Origin: Pantoea rodasii
GTDB taxonomy: Bacteria > Pseudomonadota > Gammaproteobacteria > Enterobacterales > Enterobacteriaceae
Reading direction: 5' to 3'
DNA length: 64,000 nt
Assembly: GCF_002095465.1 (NCBI RefSeq)
Contig: NZ_MLFP01000020.1
Span: 1 to 64,000, forward strand
Positions 26,198 to 34,723 of the stretch are shown here, one piece after another (within the stretch, counting starts at the first letter, position 1; each line of letters starts with the position of its first letter). The notes under the pieces are model-generated. The model had not been told where the DNA came from. It worked only from the letters and a program-made list of their open reading frames with translations, and did no database searches. The translations under genes and the position numbers were made by a program.

Positions 26198-26338
26198 ATG
26201 GGGAATGCGTACTCAAGGGTGATCGAAACAGGCTTCAGCGCTGTCCGTTCGTTAAATTCATATTGGGACATTAAGGGCAGAACATTTGTTGATCCGTACG
26301 GATATCGAGTGATCAACCAAAACAGGGCTACGTGTTAA
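26198..26338 (+). pseudogene. C-terminal fragment of a VOC-family gene
   Basis: 46 codons in frame with the C-terminus of the VOC protein at 19150-19544: TGFSAVRSLNSYWDIKGRTF and VDPYGYRVINQN match AGFSVVRPFNPYWGVKGRTF and VDPDGYRVVIQN. The N-terminal two thirds are missing. It ends 37 bases before the second peroxidase gene, so a block carrying VOC and peroxidase sequence seems to have been duplicated and trimmed. Confidence 0.75.
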
Positions 26339-26375
26339 TCTCTACTTCAAACTGGTTCTGCTTAAGGATTCCGAC

Positions 26376-26858
26376 ATGACCTCTTTTCATCAACTGGCAG
26401 CCACCAGCCTGAGCGGCCAGCGTATCGCAATGGACGACTTCGCAGGCAAGCTGGTTCTGGTGGTGAATACCGCCAGCCATTGTGGCTTCACGCCACAATA
26501 TGCAGGACTGGAAACACTGTACAAAAAGCACTACGCCCATGGTCTGGTGATACTGGGTTTCCCCTGCAATCAGTTTGGCAAGCAGGAACCCGGCGGCGCT
26601 GACGAAATCGCGCAAACCTGCCACATCAACTACGGTGTGAGCTTCCCAATGTTCGAGAAAGTGGAGGTTAACGGAACCGCAGCGCACCCGGTATTCCGTT
26701 ATCTAAAAAGAGAGTTACCCGGTTTACTGGGTGGTCGGATCATGTGGAACTTCACAAAGTTTTTAATCGGACGCGACGGCATTCCGCTCAAGCGTTTTGC
26801 ACCCATCTCCACCCCGGAGAAAATGGAAGCCGTAATCATCGCTGCCCTGAAAGTCTAG
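26376..26858 (+). CDS. glutathione peroxidase (copy 2)
   Basis: 160 residues, closely similar to copy 1 at 15771-16247 throughout. The peroxidatic Cys is in NTASHCGFTPQY, with FPCNQFGKQEPG and WNFTKFLIGRDG intact. It starts MTSFHQLAATSLSGQRIAMD against MSTFHQLTATSLSGQPISMA in copy 1. The leader GGTTCTGCTTAAGGATTCCGAC is also shared. It should reduce hydroperoxides; having two copies 10 kb apart points to gene duplication or separate acquisition from related sources. Confidence 0.93.
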   Translation: MTSFHQLAATSLSGQRIAMDDFAGKLVLVVNTASHCGFTPQYAGLETLYKKHYAHGLVILGFPCNQFGKQEPGGADEIAQTCHINYGVSFPMFEKVEVNGTAAHPVFRYLKRELPGLLGGRIMWNFTKFLIGRDGIPLKRFAPISTPEKMEAVIIAALKV

Positions 26859-27019
26859 TGACTGGGCCACTCAAGCTGGTCATCTTTAAATGACCTTCAG
26901 CAAGTTTTTTTGCTTCGGTCAGAGACCCAGCGTCGCGAAATGGGAAAGCCGGCATGGCCATCTTCGGCACCCTTGACCGCTCTCTGCGTCAACTGGCATA
27001 AGCAAATGCAGTCTGTCAT

Positions 27020-27619
27020 TTAGACATGGCAGACAGGCATGAATTGCGCCAGCCCATGTCCCGCCATTCGTGCCGTTTCCTGAAGGCGCTCCGCGCTGGC
27101 GCCCTGTCTTGAGCGGGCCGAAAGCCCAGACATTATCGTCCCCACGTAGTCAGTCAACCGAGCAGCTTCATCTGGATAATGCTCTGCGACGTAGGCATAA
27201 ATCATTTTTTCGGCCGCAGTATGGAAACTACAGGCAACTTCACGCGCATCATGATCGTCGCAGTGAATACCTTCCAGCACCAGACACCCAGTCGCTTCCG
27301 GGTCGGCAGCGTAACATCTTGCGGCTTCTTCCAGAACGTCAGTAAGGCATTCCGCTACCGGGCGGTCATGCCGCAAAAGTGCCTGAATATTAAGTGCACC
27401 TTTTAACGTATAGCGATCCAGCACCAACTTGTAGAGACCGAGCTTACTGCCGAAGGCTGCATAAAAGCTGGGCGGGTTGATACCGAAGGCTTTTGTAAGA
27501 TCACCGACACTCACCGAGTCATAACCTTCTGAATGAAAGAGACTTTGTGCAATTTCAACCGCTCGCTCCGGATCAAACTGGCGTGGGCGGCCTGGAGCAC
27601 GTTTAATTTTTGTAGTCAC
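27020..27619 (-). CDS. bdcR: TetR family repressor BdcR
   Basis: About 199 residues from the GTG at 27619 (VTTKIKRAPGRPRQF). The DNA-binding part FDPERAVEIAQSLFHSEGYD is followed by SVSVGDLTKAFGINPPSFYA and AFGSKLGLYKLVLDRY; the AFGSK turn, CLVLEGIH and MSGLSARSRQGAS match Escherichia coli BdcR (YjgJ), repressor of bdcA. AAAGGATAAT precedes the start. It is divergent from bdcA. Two palindromes TGTARTN4ACTACA lie between the genes, one overlapping the start codon region, indicating autoregulation and repression of bdcA. Confidence 0.9.
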   Translation of the reverse strand: MTTKIKRAPGRPRQFDPERAVEIAQSLFHSEGYDSVSVGDLTKAFGINPPSFYAAFGSKLGLYKLVLDRYTLKGALNIQALLRHDRPVAECLTDVLEEAARCYAADPEATGCLVLEGIHCDDHDAREVACSFHTAAEKMIYAYVAEHYPDEAARLTDYVGTIMSGLSARSRQGASAERLQETARMAGHGLAQFMPVCHV

Positions 27620-27626
27620 TACTACA
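27611..27626. promoter_or_regulatory. BdcR operator, copy 1
   Basis: TGTAGT-CACT-ACTACA, perfect arms, overlapping the bdcR start codon. Confidence 0.6.
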
Positions 27627-27658
27627 TTATCCTTTGACAACCTGATTGACTCAATAAT

Positions 27659-27678
27659 ATTGTAATGGCCACTACAAT
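27659..27678. promoter_or_regulatory. BdcR operator, copy 2
   Basis: ATTGTAATGG and CCACTACAAT pair at 9 of 10 positions; the core TGTAAT-GGCC-ACTACA has the same arm and spacer length as copy 1, 50 bases away, and lies 19 bases before the bdcA start. Confidence 0.65.
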
Positions 27679-27696
27679 ACAATTGAGGACATTCCA

Positions 27697-28410
27697 ATGG
27701 CGGTATTTTCGAACAAATCGGTTCTGGTTTTGGGTGGTAGTCGGGGTATTGGTGCGGCAATAGTGCGTCGTTTTGCCTCTGACGGGGCTTCGGTCGTGTT
27801 CAGTTACGCTGGCTCGCAGGAAGCAGCAGAATAACTGGCCACTGAAACCGGCAGCAAAGCCGTCAAGGCGGACAGTTCCGATCGTGACGCGGTAATTGAA
27901 GTGGTGCGTGATTCGGGTCCGCTGGATGTCCTGGTGGTCAATGCCGGCGTGGTTTTATTTGGTGATGCACTGGATTTGGACAGCGATGAAATAGACCGTC
28001 TGTTCCGCATCAACATTCATGCGCCTTATCATGCTGCAGTAGAAGCGGCGCGTCAGATGCCGGAAGGCGGTCGTATTATTGTCATTGGCTCCGTCAACGG
28101 CGACCGGATGCCGATGCCGGGCATCGCGGCTTACGCCGTCAGTAAGTCGGCTCTACAGGGATTAGCACGTGGTCTGGCCCGAGACTTCGGTCCGCGCGGG
28201 ATTACCGTCAATGTGATTCAGCCGGGTCCAATTGATACGGATATCAACCCGGCAGAAGGCCCGATGAAAGACCTCATGCACGGTTTTATGGCCATTAAAC
28301 GTCACGGAAAACCGGAAGAGGTGGCCGGGATGGTGGCGTGGATCGCGGGTCCGGAAGCCTCTTTCGTGACCGGGGCCATGCATACCATTGACGGCGGATT
28401 TGGCGCCTAA
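27697..28410 (+). pseudogene. bdcA: bdcA, SDR family c-di-GMP-related biofilm dispersal protein, with in-frame stop
   Basis: The frame starts MAVFSNKSVLVLGGSRGIGA, matching BdcA, and continues in frame to 28410 with INIHAPYHA, IGSVNGDRMP, YAVSKSALQGLARGLARDFG and ASFVTGAMHTIDGGFGA. Codon 46 is TAA at 27832-27834, in EAAE-stop-LATETG where Escherichia coli has a Lys or Arg. The full frame would be 237 residues, the BdcA length, so only one codon is wrong. A downstream GTG at 27901 could yield a 169-residue product without the nucleotide-binding motif. It is probably non-functional unless the stop is an error. Confidence 0.88.
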
Positions 28411-28428
28411 ACGTTTCAACAGGTTCGA

Positions 28429-28470
28429 AATCCGCATGCGGTGATTGAGGATGTTCACTGCATGCGGATT
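28429..28470 (+). terminator. inverted repeat after bdcA
   Basis: 15-base arms AATCCGCATGCGGTG and CACTGCATGCGGATT pair at 14 positions around a 12-base loop; only C-rich sequence follows, so termination is inferred from stem and position. Confidence 0.5.
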
Positions 28471-28570
28471 CCCGCCCACACTGGCGGGAAGTTCCTACAT
28501 GTGTTGCTTGGGAACGCACCGCCATCAATATCACTTTGATGGCTGGTGACAAATATCCCCTATTCTCCCC

Positions 28571-29494
28571 TCACCCTTCATTAAGTCGTGGCAATGCCGA
28601 GAGGCCATTCTGCAGCCGTATTATATTAATCAGCTCTCGCAGAGCAGGATGCCCATGTCTCCGGTCACTGTAATACATGTGAAAAGGTTCGCCCGGAGAG
28701 GCATGTTCCTCTAGTAACACCACCAAATCCCCACTAAGAACTTCCTGATGAATTCTCGACTCCAGTAAATACGCAATACCAATGCCCGCTTTTGCTGCTT
28801 CAATGGTGGTTTGCGTATCCTTGATGGTGATAAGTCCTGGCACGCTCATGTGTGTGGCTGATTCATCTGAACCAAATTCCCACTTGAAAGGGGCATTACT
28901 TCCCAGCAGAAGCTGCAAACAATGGTGCTGTTTTAGATCATTAGGATGTTTGGGCACGCCCTGACGTTCGAGGTAATGAGGTGATGCGGCGGCAACCCAT
29001 CGCTGAGATCCAGTTAGCGGCACGGCAATCATGTCTTCCGGTACCAAATGTCCATAGCGCACGCCAGCATCAAACCCCTCAGCAATGATGTCCACCGGAC
29101 GGTCATCTACCACGAGTGTGAACTTAACTTCTGGGCACAACCGGTGGAACTCTGCCAGCGCGGGGGCAATCAACTGATGTGCAGCATCAGCGAAAACATT
29201 TAGGCGAAGTTCCCCAAACTTGCCGCTGCCCGGTGCATTCAGTGATGCCACTGCTGCGTTTATGATTTCAAACCCGCCCCCCAGTTTATCGGCCAGCTCC
29301 TGTCCCATGGCTGTCGTGGCCACCGCGCGGCTAGTGCGGTTGAGCAGCCGCGCACTGAGGCGAGTTTCAAGGCGCCTGATCGCATGGCTGATTGCTGAAG
29401 TTGATAAACCCAGTTCGATAGCGGCCAGTTTAAAGCTGTTACAACGCACCACAATCATGAAAATTTGTAGGTCCGCCAGGTCACCTCTTTCCAT
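28571..29494 (-). CDS. LysR family transcriptional regulator
   Basis: 307 residues. The helix-turn-helix lies in residues about 18-40 (NSFKLAAIELGLSTSAISHA), followed by IRRLETRLSARLLNRTSRAV; the effector domain shows FADAAHQLIAPALAEF and the C-terminal HPALRELINIIR typical of the CrgA/AaeR-like branch that controls adjacent oxidoreductases. It is divergent from an aldo/keto reductase gene 160 bases away, the likely target. Effector unknown. Confidence 0.9.
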   Translation of the reverse strand: MERGDLADLQIFMIVVRCNSFKLAAIELGLSTSAISHAIRRLETRLSARLLNRTSRAVATTAMGQELADKLGGGFEIINAAVASLNAPGSGKFGELRLNVFADAAHQLIAPALAEFHRLCPEVKFTLVVDDRPVDIIAEGFDAGVRYGHLVPEDMIAVPLTGSQRWVAAASPHYLERQGVPKHPNDLKQHHCLQLLLGSNAPFKWEFGSDESATHMSVPGLITIKDTQTTIEAAKAGIGIAYLLESRIHQEVLSGDLVVLLEEHASPGEPFHMYYSDRRHGHPALRELINIIRLQNGLSALPRLNEG

Positions 29495-29656
29495 CAGATG
29501 AATCCTTTTAAATGAATGATTGAATCCAATTCATCTTTTATCACATGCCTGTGACTGCGTTAAGAGGCTACTCTGTGAAGGTCAAATGAACGCCCGTGGA
29601 ATCTGAACCCACCGACCGGGCATTCAGTGTGAAACAAAATAGATAAGGATTTGCAG

Positions 29657-30643
29657 ATGAAAGCACGCAATTTTGGTCGCTCAGGTCGACAGGTTTCAGA
29701 AATCGGCTTTGGCGCATGGGCCATCGGGGGAACCTGGGGTGAAGTCTCTCTCGACGACGCAAAAACAGCCTTACATGCTGCGCTTGATTCGGGCGTCACC
29801 TTTATTGATACCGCAGACAGCTATGGTGATGGCCGTTCGGAGAAAATTATCGCGGAAGTGCTGAAAGAGCGCGGTGGTGAACGTCCTTTTGTCGCCACCA
29901 AGATCGGCAGAAGGCTGTCCCCGCACGTGGCATCCGGCTATACCAAAGAAAATCTCAACGCCTTCGTTGACCGTTCCCTGGCCAATCTGCAGACTGACGC
30001 GCTGGATTTGGTCCAGTTACATTGCCCGCCAACAGAGATTTACTACTCGCCAGAAATTTTCGCCATCATGGATGAGATGGTCAATGCAGGTAAAATCCGC
30101 AGTTACGGTGTTTCTGTTGAAAAAGTAGAAGAGGCGTTAAAAGCCATTGAGTTCCCGAATGTGGCTTCCGTTCAGCTCATCTATAACATCTTCAGACAGC
30201 GCCCTGACGAGTTGTTCTTCCAGCAAGCGAAAAAGCGAGATGTTGCGGTCATTGCACGTGTTCCGCTTGCCTCTGGCTTGCTTACCGGAAAAATGAACAA
30301 GGACTCGGTGTTTGATAAAGAAGATCACCGCACGTTCAACCGCAACGGTGAAGCGTTTGATAAAGGGGAAACCTTTTCAGGCGTGCCTTTTGATATTGCA
30401 TTGGATGCCGTTGAAGACATCAGAAAATATGTCCCCGGTGATGTGACTATGGCGATGTTCGCACTGCGCTGGATCCTGATGAACGAGGCTGTCAGCGTGG
30501 TCATCCCAGGTGCGAAGAATAAATCCCAGGCTGAGTCGAATGCGCATGCGAGTGATATTCCTGCACTCAGCAATGAAACCCTCGCAGCGCTGAAAGAGAT
30601 TTATCAACACAAAATTGCGCCTTATGTCCACCAGCGCTGGTAA
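29657..30643 (+). CDS. aldo/keto reductase
   Basis: 328 residues, a (beta/alpha)8-barrel NADPH-dependent reductase of aldehydes and ketones. Catalytic elements are FIDTADSYGDGRSE (Asp and Tyr, about residues 47-60), VATKIGRR (Lys), LVQLHCPP (His); the C-terminal VIPGAKNKSQAESNA binds the NADPH phosphate. I take the ATG at 29657 after AAGGATTTGCAG; a TTG two codons earlier is less likely. It is probably regulated by the divergent LysR protein. The exact substrate is not evident. Confidence 0.92.
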   Translation: MKARNFGRSGRQVSEIGFGAWAIGGTWGEVSLDDAKTALHAALDSGVTFIDTADSYGDGRSEKIIAEVLKERGGERPFVATKIGRRLSPHVASGYTKENLNAFVDRSLANLQTDALDLVQLHCPPTEIYYSPEIFAIMDEMVNAGKIRSYGVSVEKVEEALKAIEFPNVASVQLIYNIFRQRPDELFFQQAKKRDVAVIARVPLASGLLTGKMNKDSVFDKEDHRTFNRNGEAFDKGETFSGVPFDIALDAVEDIRKYVPGDVTMAMFALRWILMNEAVSVVIPGAKNKSQAESNAHASDIPALSNETLAALKEIYQHKIAPYVHQRW

Positions 30644-30658
30644 TCTCTAGATTTAATG

Positions 30659-30699
30659 ATGCGTGGCTTTGAGCAATAAGGAGCTTAGAGGCCACGCAT
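30659..30699. terminator. bidirectional stem-loop between convergent genes
   Basis: ATGCGTGGC (30659-30667) and GCCACGCAT (30691-30699) are perfect arms; the right arm overlaps the last codons of the leftward DUF1330 gene. Confidence 0.45.
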
Positions 30700-31062
30700 A
30701 ATTTCAGTATTTGTCAGAGGTTGCAGCACGAGGTCAGCGATTGCCGCCGCGCCAGTCTGAAACACCACTTGATATTCCGCATCGTCTACCATGTTTTTAA
30801 ACGCAGCACGACGCGGGTAATAGACCAGCGTCACGGCATCCCACTCTTTTTCGTGACCTGTCGTCAATATCGGCAGCGTATCTCCGCTGTATAATATCCT
30901 CGCGCCGAACCGGCTTAATATTGGCTGAGCCATAGTTAGATAGTGCAGATACTGCTCACGGCCGTCCTCAGGATTAAACTTGATTAAATTCAACATAACC
31001 ACTTCAGACTGATCATCCCCAGACAGAAAATCCTCGAGCGCATCAGGTAAAAACGAAACCAT
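30685..31062 (-). CDS. DUF1330-family protein
   Basis: 125 residues from ATG 31062, which has AAGGAGAGAGAG just upstream; the frame stays open for 22 codons more. The pattern VVMLNLIKFNPEDGREQYLHYL, GARILYSGD and WDAVTLVYYPRRAAFKNMVDDAEY belongs to the dimeric alpha+beta barrel DUF1330 family. These small proteins are of unknown function, often beside redox genes; the fold is shared with heme- and ligand-binding monooxygenase-like proteins. It is convergent with the aldo/keto reductase. Confidence 0.82.
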   Translation of the reverse strand: MVSFLPDALEDFLSGDDQSEVVMLNLIKFNPEDGREQYLHYLTMAQPILSRFGARILYSGDTLPILTTGHEKEWDAVTLVYYPRRAAFKNMVDDAEYQVVFQTGAAAIADLVLQPLTNTEIMRGL

Positions 31063-31315
31063 CTCTCTCTCCTTGTAGTACGCCCGGAGTGGACGCGTTA
31101 CGCGGAAGATAGCAATGTGCCGCGTCAATTTCTGTCAGTAGCAAAGCCTCCATCCTGCAAAAAGTCTCTGAGCCCAGTGATTCTTCCGGCAAATTGTAAA
31201 TTTATGTCTATGATGTATCTGAATCCATCGATGCAGGTTGGGTTTTTCATCAAGTAAGTTGGTCTTTTATAACGAGATATCAAGTAAAAGCGTTTGAATT
31301 TAAAGGGAAAGGGTA

Positions 31316-32823
31316 ATGCTAAGCTTAAGACGTAAAAAGGTTAAACCGATGCGGTTAAAGGACGTCACCATCATTGATGATGCGCGTTTGAAAAAGGCGA
31401 TTACCGCAGCCGCGTTAGGTAATGCCATGGAGTGGTTCGATTTTGGGGTTTATGGCTATGTCGCGGCCGTATTAGGCAAAGTGTTTTTCCTGATGTATCA
31501 CCCGGCATTCAGATCATCGCCGCGTTAGGCACATTTTCCGTTCCGTTTATCATCCGTCCGCTGGGCGGCATGTTTTTTGGTGTGTTAGGTGACAAATACG
31601 GTCGCCAGAAGATACTCGCCATCACCATCATATTAATGACCTTCAGCACCTTCAGCATCGGTCTCATCCCTTCTTATGCCTCTATCGGCTTCTGGGCACC
31701 GGTGTTGCTGCTGATTGCGAAAATGGTTCAGGGATTCTCGGTGGGAGGGGAATATACCGGCGCCTCAATATTTGTTGCGGAATACTCACCCGATCGAAAA
31801 CGCGGATTTTTAGGCAGCTGGCTCGATTTCGGTTCCCTGGTGGGTTTTGTCTGTGGTGCAGGCGTTGTGGTATTGCTCACCACGATACTCGGGCAGGAAA
31901 CCTTTAATGATTGGGGCTGGCGTATTCCCTTCTTTATGGCGTTGCCGCTGGGATTAGTTGGCCTGTATCTGCGTCATGCCCTCGAAGAAACCCCGGCATT
32001 CCAGAAGCACGTTGATTCGCTGGAAGAAGGCTCCAAACAGGGCCTGAGCGAGGGCCCTTCAGTGCCTTTCAAAGAAGTGGCGCGTAAGCACTGGCGCAAC
32101 CTGATCTCCTGTATCGGTATCGTGATCACCACCAATGTGGCTTACTACATGTTGCTGACTTACGTGCCGAGTTATCTGACACATAATCTGCACTATTCAG
32201 AAGACCGTGGTGTATTGATCATTGTCGTTATCATGCTGGCGATGCTGTTTGTCCAACCTATCATGGGGTTACTCAGTGATAAGTTTGGACGACGTCCGTT
32301 TATCATTATTGGTAGCGTCGCAATGGTGGTTTTGTCCATACCATCATTTATGCTGATTACCCATCATAGCTTAGTGGCACTCTTCTTTGGACTGTTGATT
32401 CAGGCGGTGATACTTAACTGCCTGATTGGTGTGATGGCCTCAACCCTTCCCGCCCTGTTCCCGACAGAAGTGCGTTACAGCGCGCTAGCCAGCACCTATA
32501 ACATCTCTATTTTGGTTGCGGGTATCACCCCAACCCTTACCGCCTGGTTAGTTGAAGTCACTGGCAATCTCTACATGCCGGCGTGGTATCTGATGGCGGT
32601 TGGCGTGATTGGCGTCGTGACCGGGTTTACCGTGCGAGAAACCGCTAATAAGCCTCTTTATGGCGCTACGCCTGCGGCCTCCTCGCTTGAAGAAGCCAGG
32701 GAGCTGCTGCAAGAGCATCACGATGGTATTGAGCAACGCATCGAAGACATCGATGAAAAAATTGAGGAGCTGAAAAATAAGCGTCGCAATCTCGTCGCTC
32801 AACATCCTGAAATAACACAATAA
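31316..32823 (+). pseudogene. proP: proline/betaine transporter ProP, frameshifted
   Basis: The first frame starts MLSLRRKKVKPMRLKDVTII and reads through AMEWFDFGVYGYVAAVLGKVFF; the rest lies in another frame from PDVSPGIQIIAALGTF to the end, with FGVLGDKYGRQKILAI and VQGFSVGGEYTGASIF as MFS signature parts and a C-terminal coiled coil (about the last 45 residues, EHHDGIEQRIEDIDEKIEEL) that in ProP senses osmolality. One added T in the T5 run at 31484-31488 gives one protein of 502 residues, close to the 500 of Escherichia coli ProP. Twelve membrane helices are otherwise intact. Broken gene or homopolymer error. Confidence 0.9.
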
Positions 32824-32828
32824 AAATC

Positions 32829-32860
32829 AAAACCGCTGTCTGCAGATGGCGGTTTTTTAA
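32829..32860 (+). terminator. intrinsic terminator of proP
   Basis: AACCGC and GCGGTT arms around a 12-base loop, followed by six T counted from the arm end. Confidence 0.7.
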
Positions 32861-33175
32861 CGATTCACTGCCGATAAAACCTCACCTTACACGACATCTA
32901 TTCCCTATCCGTTAAGACTTCCGGGCGCACGTGCACGGCAGGATCAAGCAGTGACAGATCATGTGCATGAAACTCGTCCAGCTCGGTGAAAGTTCTATGC
33001 GTTTTCGTGTGTCTCGCGCGAATTTGTATGCGCCATTTGTTATACAAAAAGCTGATTATTCAAAACAATTTTACGGCTAATTTCAGTGCGAAATAGTGTC
33101 GTACCTGTCAGAAGCACTAAAATTTAACTAATTGAAAAATATCTAAATTCATTAAATTTAACACCTTTCCTGCAA

Positions 33176-33199
33176 CTTTCTGCACCCAGGTGCAGAAAG
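33176..33199. promoter_or_regulatory. 24-base perfect palindrome
   Basis: Arms CTTTCTGCACC and GGTGCAGAAAG are perfect around CA. It lies 186 bases before the LacI-type gene and could be its operator or an RNA hairpin; the T tract of a terminator is absent. Confidence 0.6.
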
Positions 33200-33200
33200 C

Positions 33201-33210
33201 GTTTGCAAAC
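33201..33210. promoter_or_regulatory. GTTTGCAAAC palindrome, LacI-family-like site
   Basis: A perfect 10-base palindrome inside AGCGTTTGCAAACCACG, directly abutting the 24-base palindrome. The GCAAAC half-site type is common for LacI-family repressors; assignment to the neighbouring regulator is inference. Confidence 0.45.
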
Positions 33211-33385
33211 CACGCATTGAATTAACATAATCTCAACAACGAACACATGGGCTTTCGGGATATTGAGGTTAAACGCACACACTCAGCAGAAATACTGATA
33301 CCGGGCGCGACTGGGCGTTTCTTTTGACCGTGTTTTAACGTTCAATGGGACATGAGAAGTATTCATTCCCTGAGAAAGTGAACGC

Positions 33386-34408
33386 ATGACAATTGATAAA
33401 AAGCCGCTAAAACAGTCGAAAGTGAACGCAACAGCTGTTGCCAAACTGGCTGGCGTATCGAAATGGACGGTATCGCGCGCTTTTACGCCAGGTGCTTATG
33501 TTGCGCCTGAAACGAAAGATAAGATTTTATCTATCGCTGCGGAACTGGGTTATCGGCCAAATTTGCTGGCGCGCAGTTTGACGAAGAAGAACACCCATAT
33601 TATTGCCATCGCCATTGATGAGTTAAAAAACCCGCATTCGATGAGGATCCTCGATGCGGCAACCAAATCCTTGCAGTCACGAGGATATCTGGCGATGGTA
33701 CTGAACATCACTGCGGGTGAAAATTACCAGTCAGTGATCGAGATGGCTGATCAATTGCAGGTGGATGGCATTTTGTTTATGGCCAACCTGCTGAGTAATG
33801 ACTTGCTTGATATTGCGCATACCGTTCATTCGGTTCCGTTGATTCAAATATGCCGTAATAGCGAACAAGCGCGTGATATTGAGATCATCAATATTGATGG
33901 GTTTGAAGCAGGTCGTGAAATTGGTCAATTGTTGCTGGAGCAAGGCTACCAACGTTTTGGCTATATGAAAGGTCCAGATATGCCTTCGAGCCATTTGTTA
34001 CGCATGGATGGTTATCAGCATCAATTGAGATTGCATCAGCACGAATTAGACTTAATGCTGACAGCTGGAAAATACGAACGTAAAACCGCTTATCGGCTAA
34101 TGAAAAATTATCTTGAAGTCACGTCTCCCGATAAACGTGTTGATGCATTATTTTGCGAAAATGACATTTTGGCGATCGGTACCATGGAAGCGCTTTACGA
34201 AGCGGATGCGCTCAACAGCATAGCCATCGTCGGTTTTGATGGCATAGAAGAAGGCGATTCACCGGTTTGGAACTTAACGACCTATGATCAACAGTCAGAA
34301 ATATTGGTTAATGAAGCCATCTCGCGCCTGACAAAAGGTCCTAAAGGTGATGAAAGCCAGTGGCGTAAAGGTCGATTACTGCTCCGAGGGAGCCATATTA
34401 AAAAGTAA
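33386..34408 (+). CDS. LacI family transcriptional regulator
   Basis: 340 residues. The N-terminal LacI helix-turn-helix is NATAVAKLAGVSKWTVSRAF (about residues 11-30) with a hinge-helix region RPNLLARSLTKK; the remainder is the periplasmic-binding-like sugar domain (IIAIAIDELKNPHSMRILDA, AIVGFDGIEEGD). It lies directly upstream of and in line with the gluconate-type dehydrogenase genes (315 bases gap), so a sugar or sugar acid is the likely effector. A large palindrome precedes the gene. Confidence 0.9.
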   Translation: MTIDKKPLKQSKVNATAVAKLAGVSKWTVSRAFTPGAYVAPETKDKILSIAAELGYRPNLLARSLTKKNTHIIAIAIDELKNPHSMRILDAATKSLQSRGYLAMVLNITAGENYQSVIEMADQLQVDGILFMANLLSNDLLDIAHTVHSVPLIQICRNSEQARDIEIINIDGFEAGREIGQLLLEQGYQRFGYMKGPDMPSSHLLRMDGYQHQLRLHQHELDLMLTAGKYERKTAYRLMKNYLEVTSPDKRVDALFCENDILAIGTMEALYEADALNSIAIVGFDGIEEGDSPVWNLTTYDQQSEILVNEAISRLTKGPKGDESQWRKGRLLLRGSHIKK

Positions 34409-34723
34409 AATGTTAAGGTCTGCATGAAACGTGCAGACTCAGTTAATGATTTGGAAAACATAAAAATAAAACAATAGCGAATACGTTGTAGGGTCGTGAA
34501 TTTGTTAACAGCATTAACGCTATCATTGCGTTGAATGTTGTTTCAACCGACTTATTTACCTCCGCACTCTACCGCATCACATGTCAATTTCACTCATCAT
34601 TAATCATGAGTGAATTGCCGTGCCCAAAAAATGCCTTACATCGGCAAATTATACCGTGTTTTTAACAGGGCGGATTTCTGTTGCCTTTTTTCCGGGCCAT
34701 GGACTCCCTATTAAGGAAATAAG
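34409..34723. promoter_or_regulatory. intergenic region before dehydrogenase operon
   Basis: 315 bases with no gene. It holds a perfect inverted repeat at 34589-34614 (TTCACTCAT and ATGAGTGAA, 8-base spacer). The operon promoter must lie here because the next three genes are packed tightly. Confidence 0.5.
34589..34614. promoter_or_regulatory. inverted repeat, possible operator
   Basis: TTCACTCAT-N8-ATGAGTGAA, perfect 9-base arms, 110 bases before the first dehydrogenase gene. It lacks a T tract, so an operator or leader hairpin is more likely than a terminator. Confidence 0.5.

Larger units (their letters stand above)
32861..33385. other. 525-base regulatory intergenic region upstream of LacI-type gene
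   Basis: No supported gene. The right half is AT-rich, ending in a 24-base perfect palindrome and an adjacent 10-base palindrome (33176-33210), then about 175 bases of leader before the LacI-type start at 33386. Confidence 0.5.
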
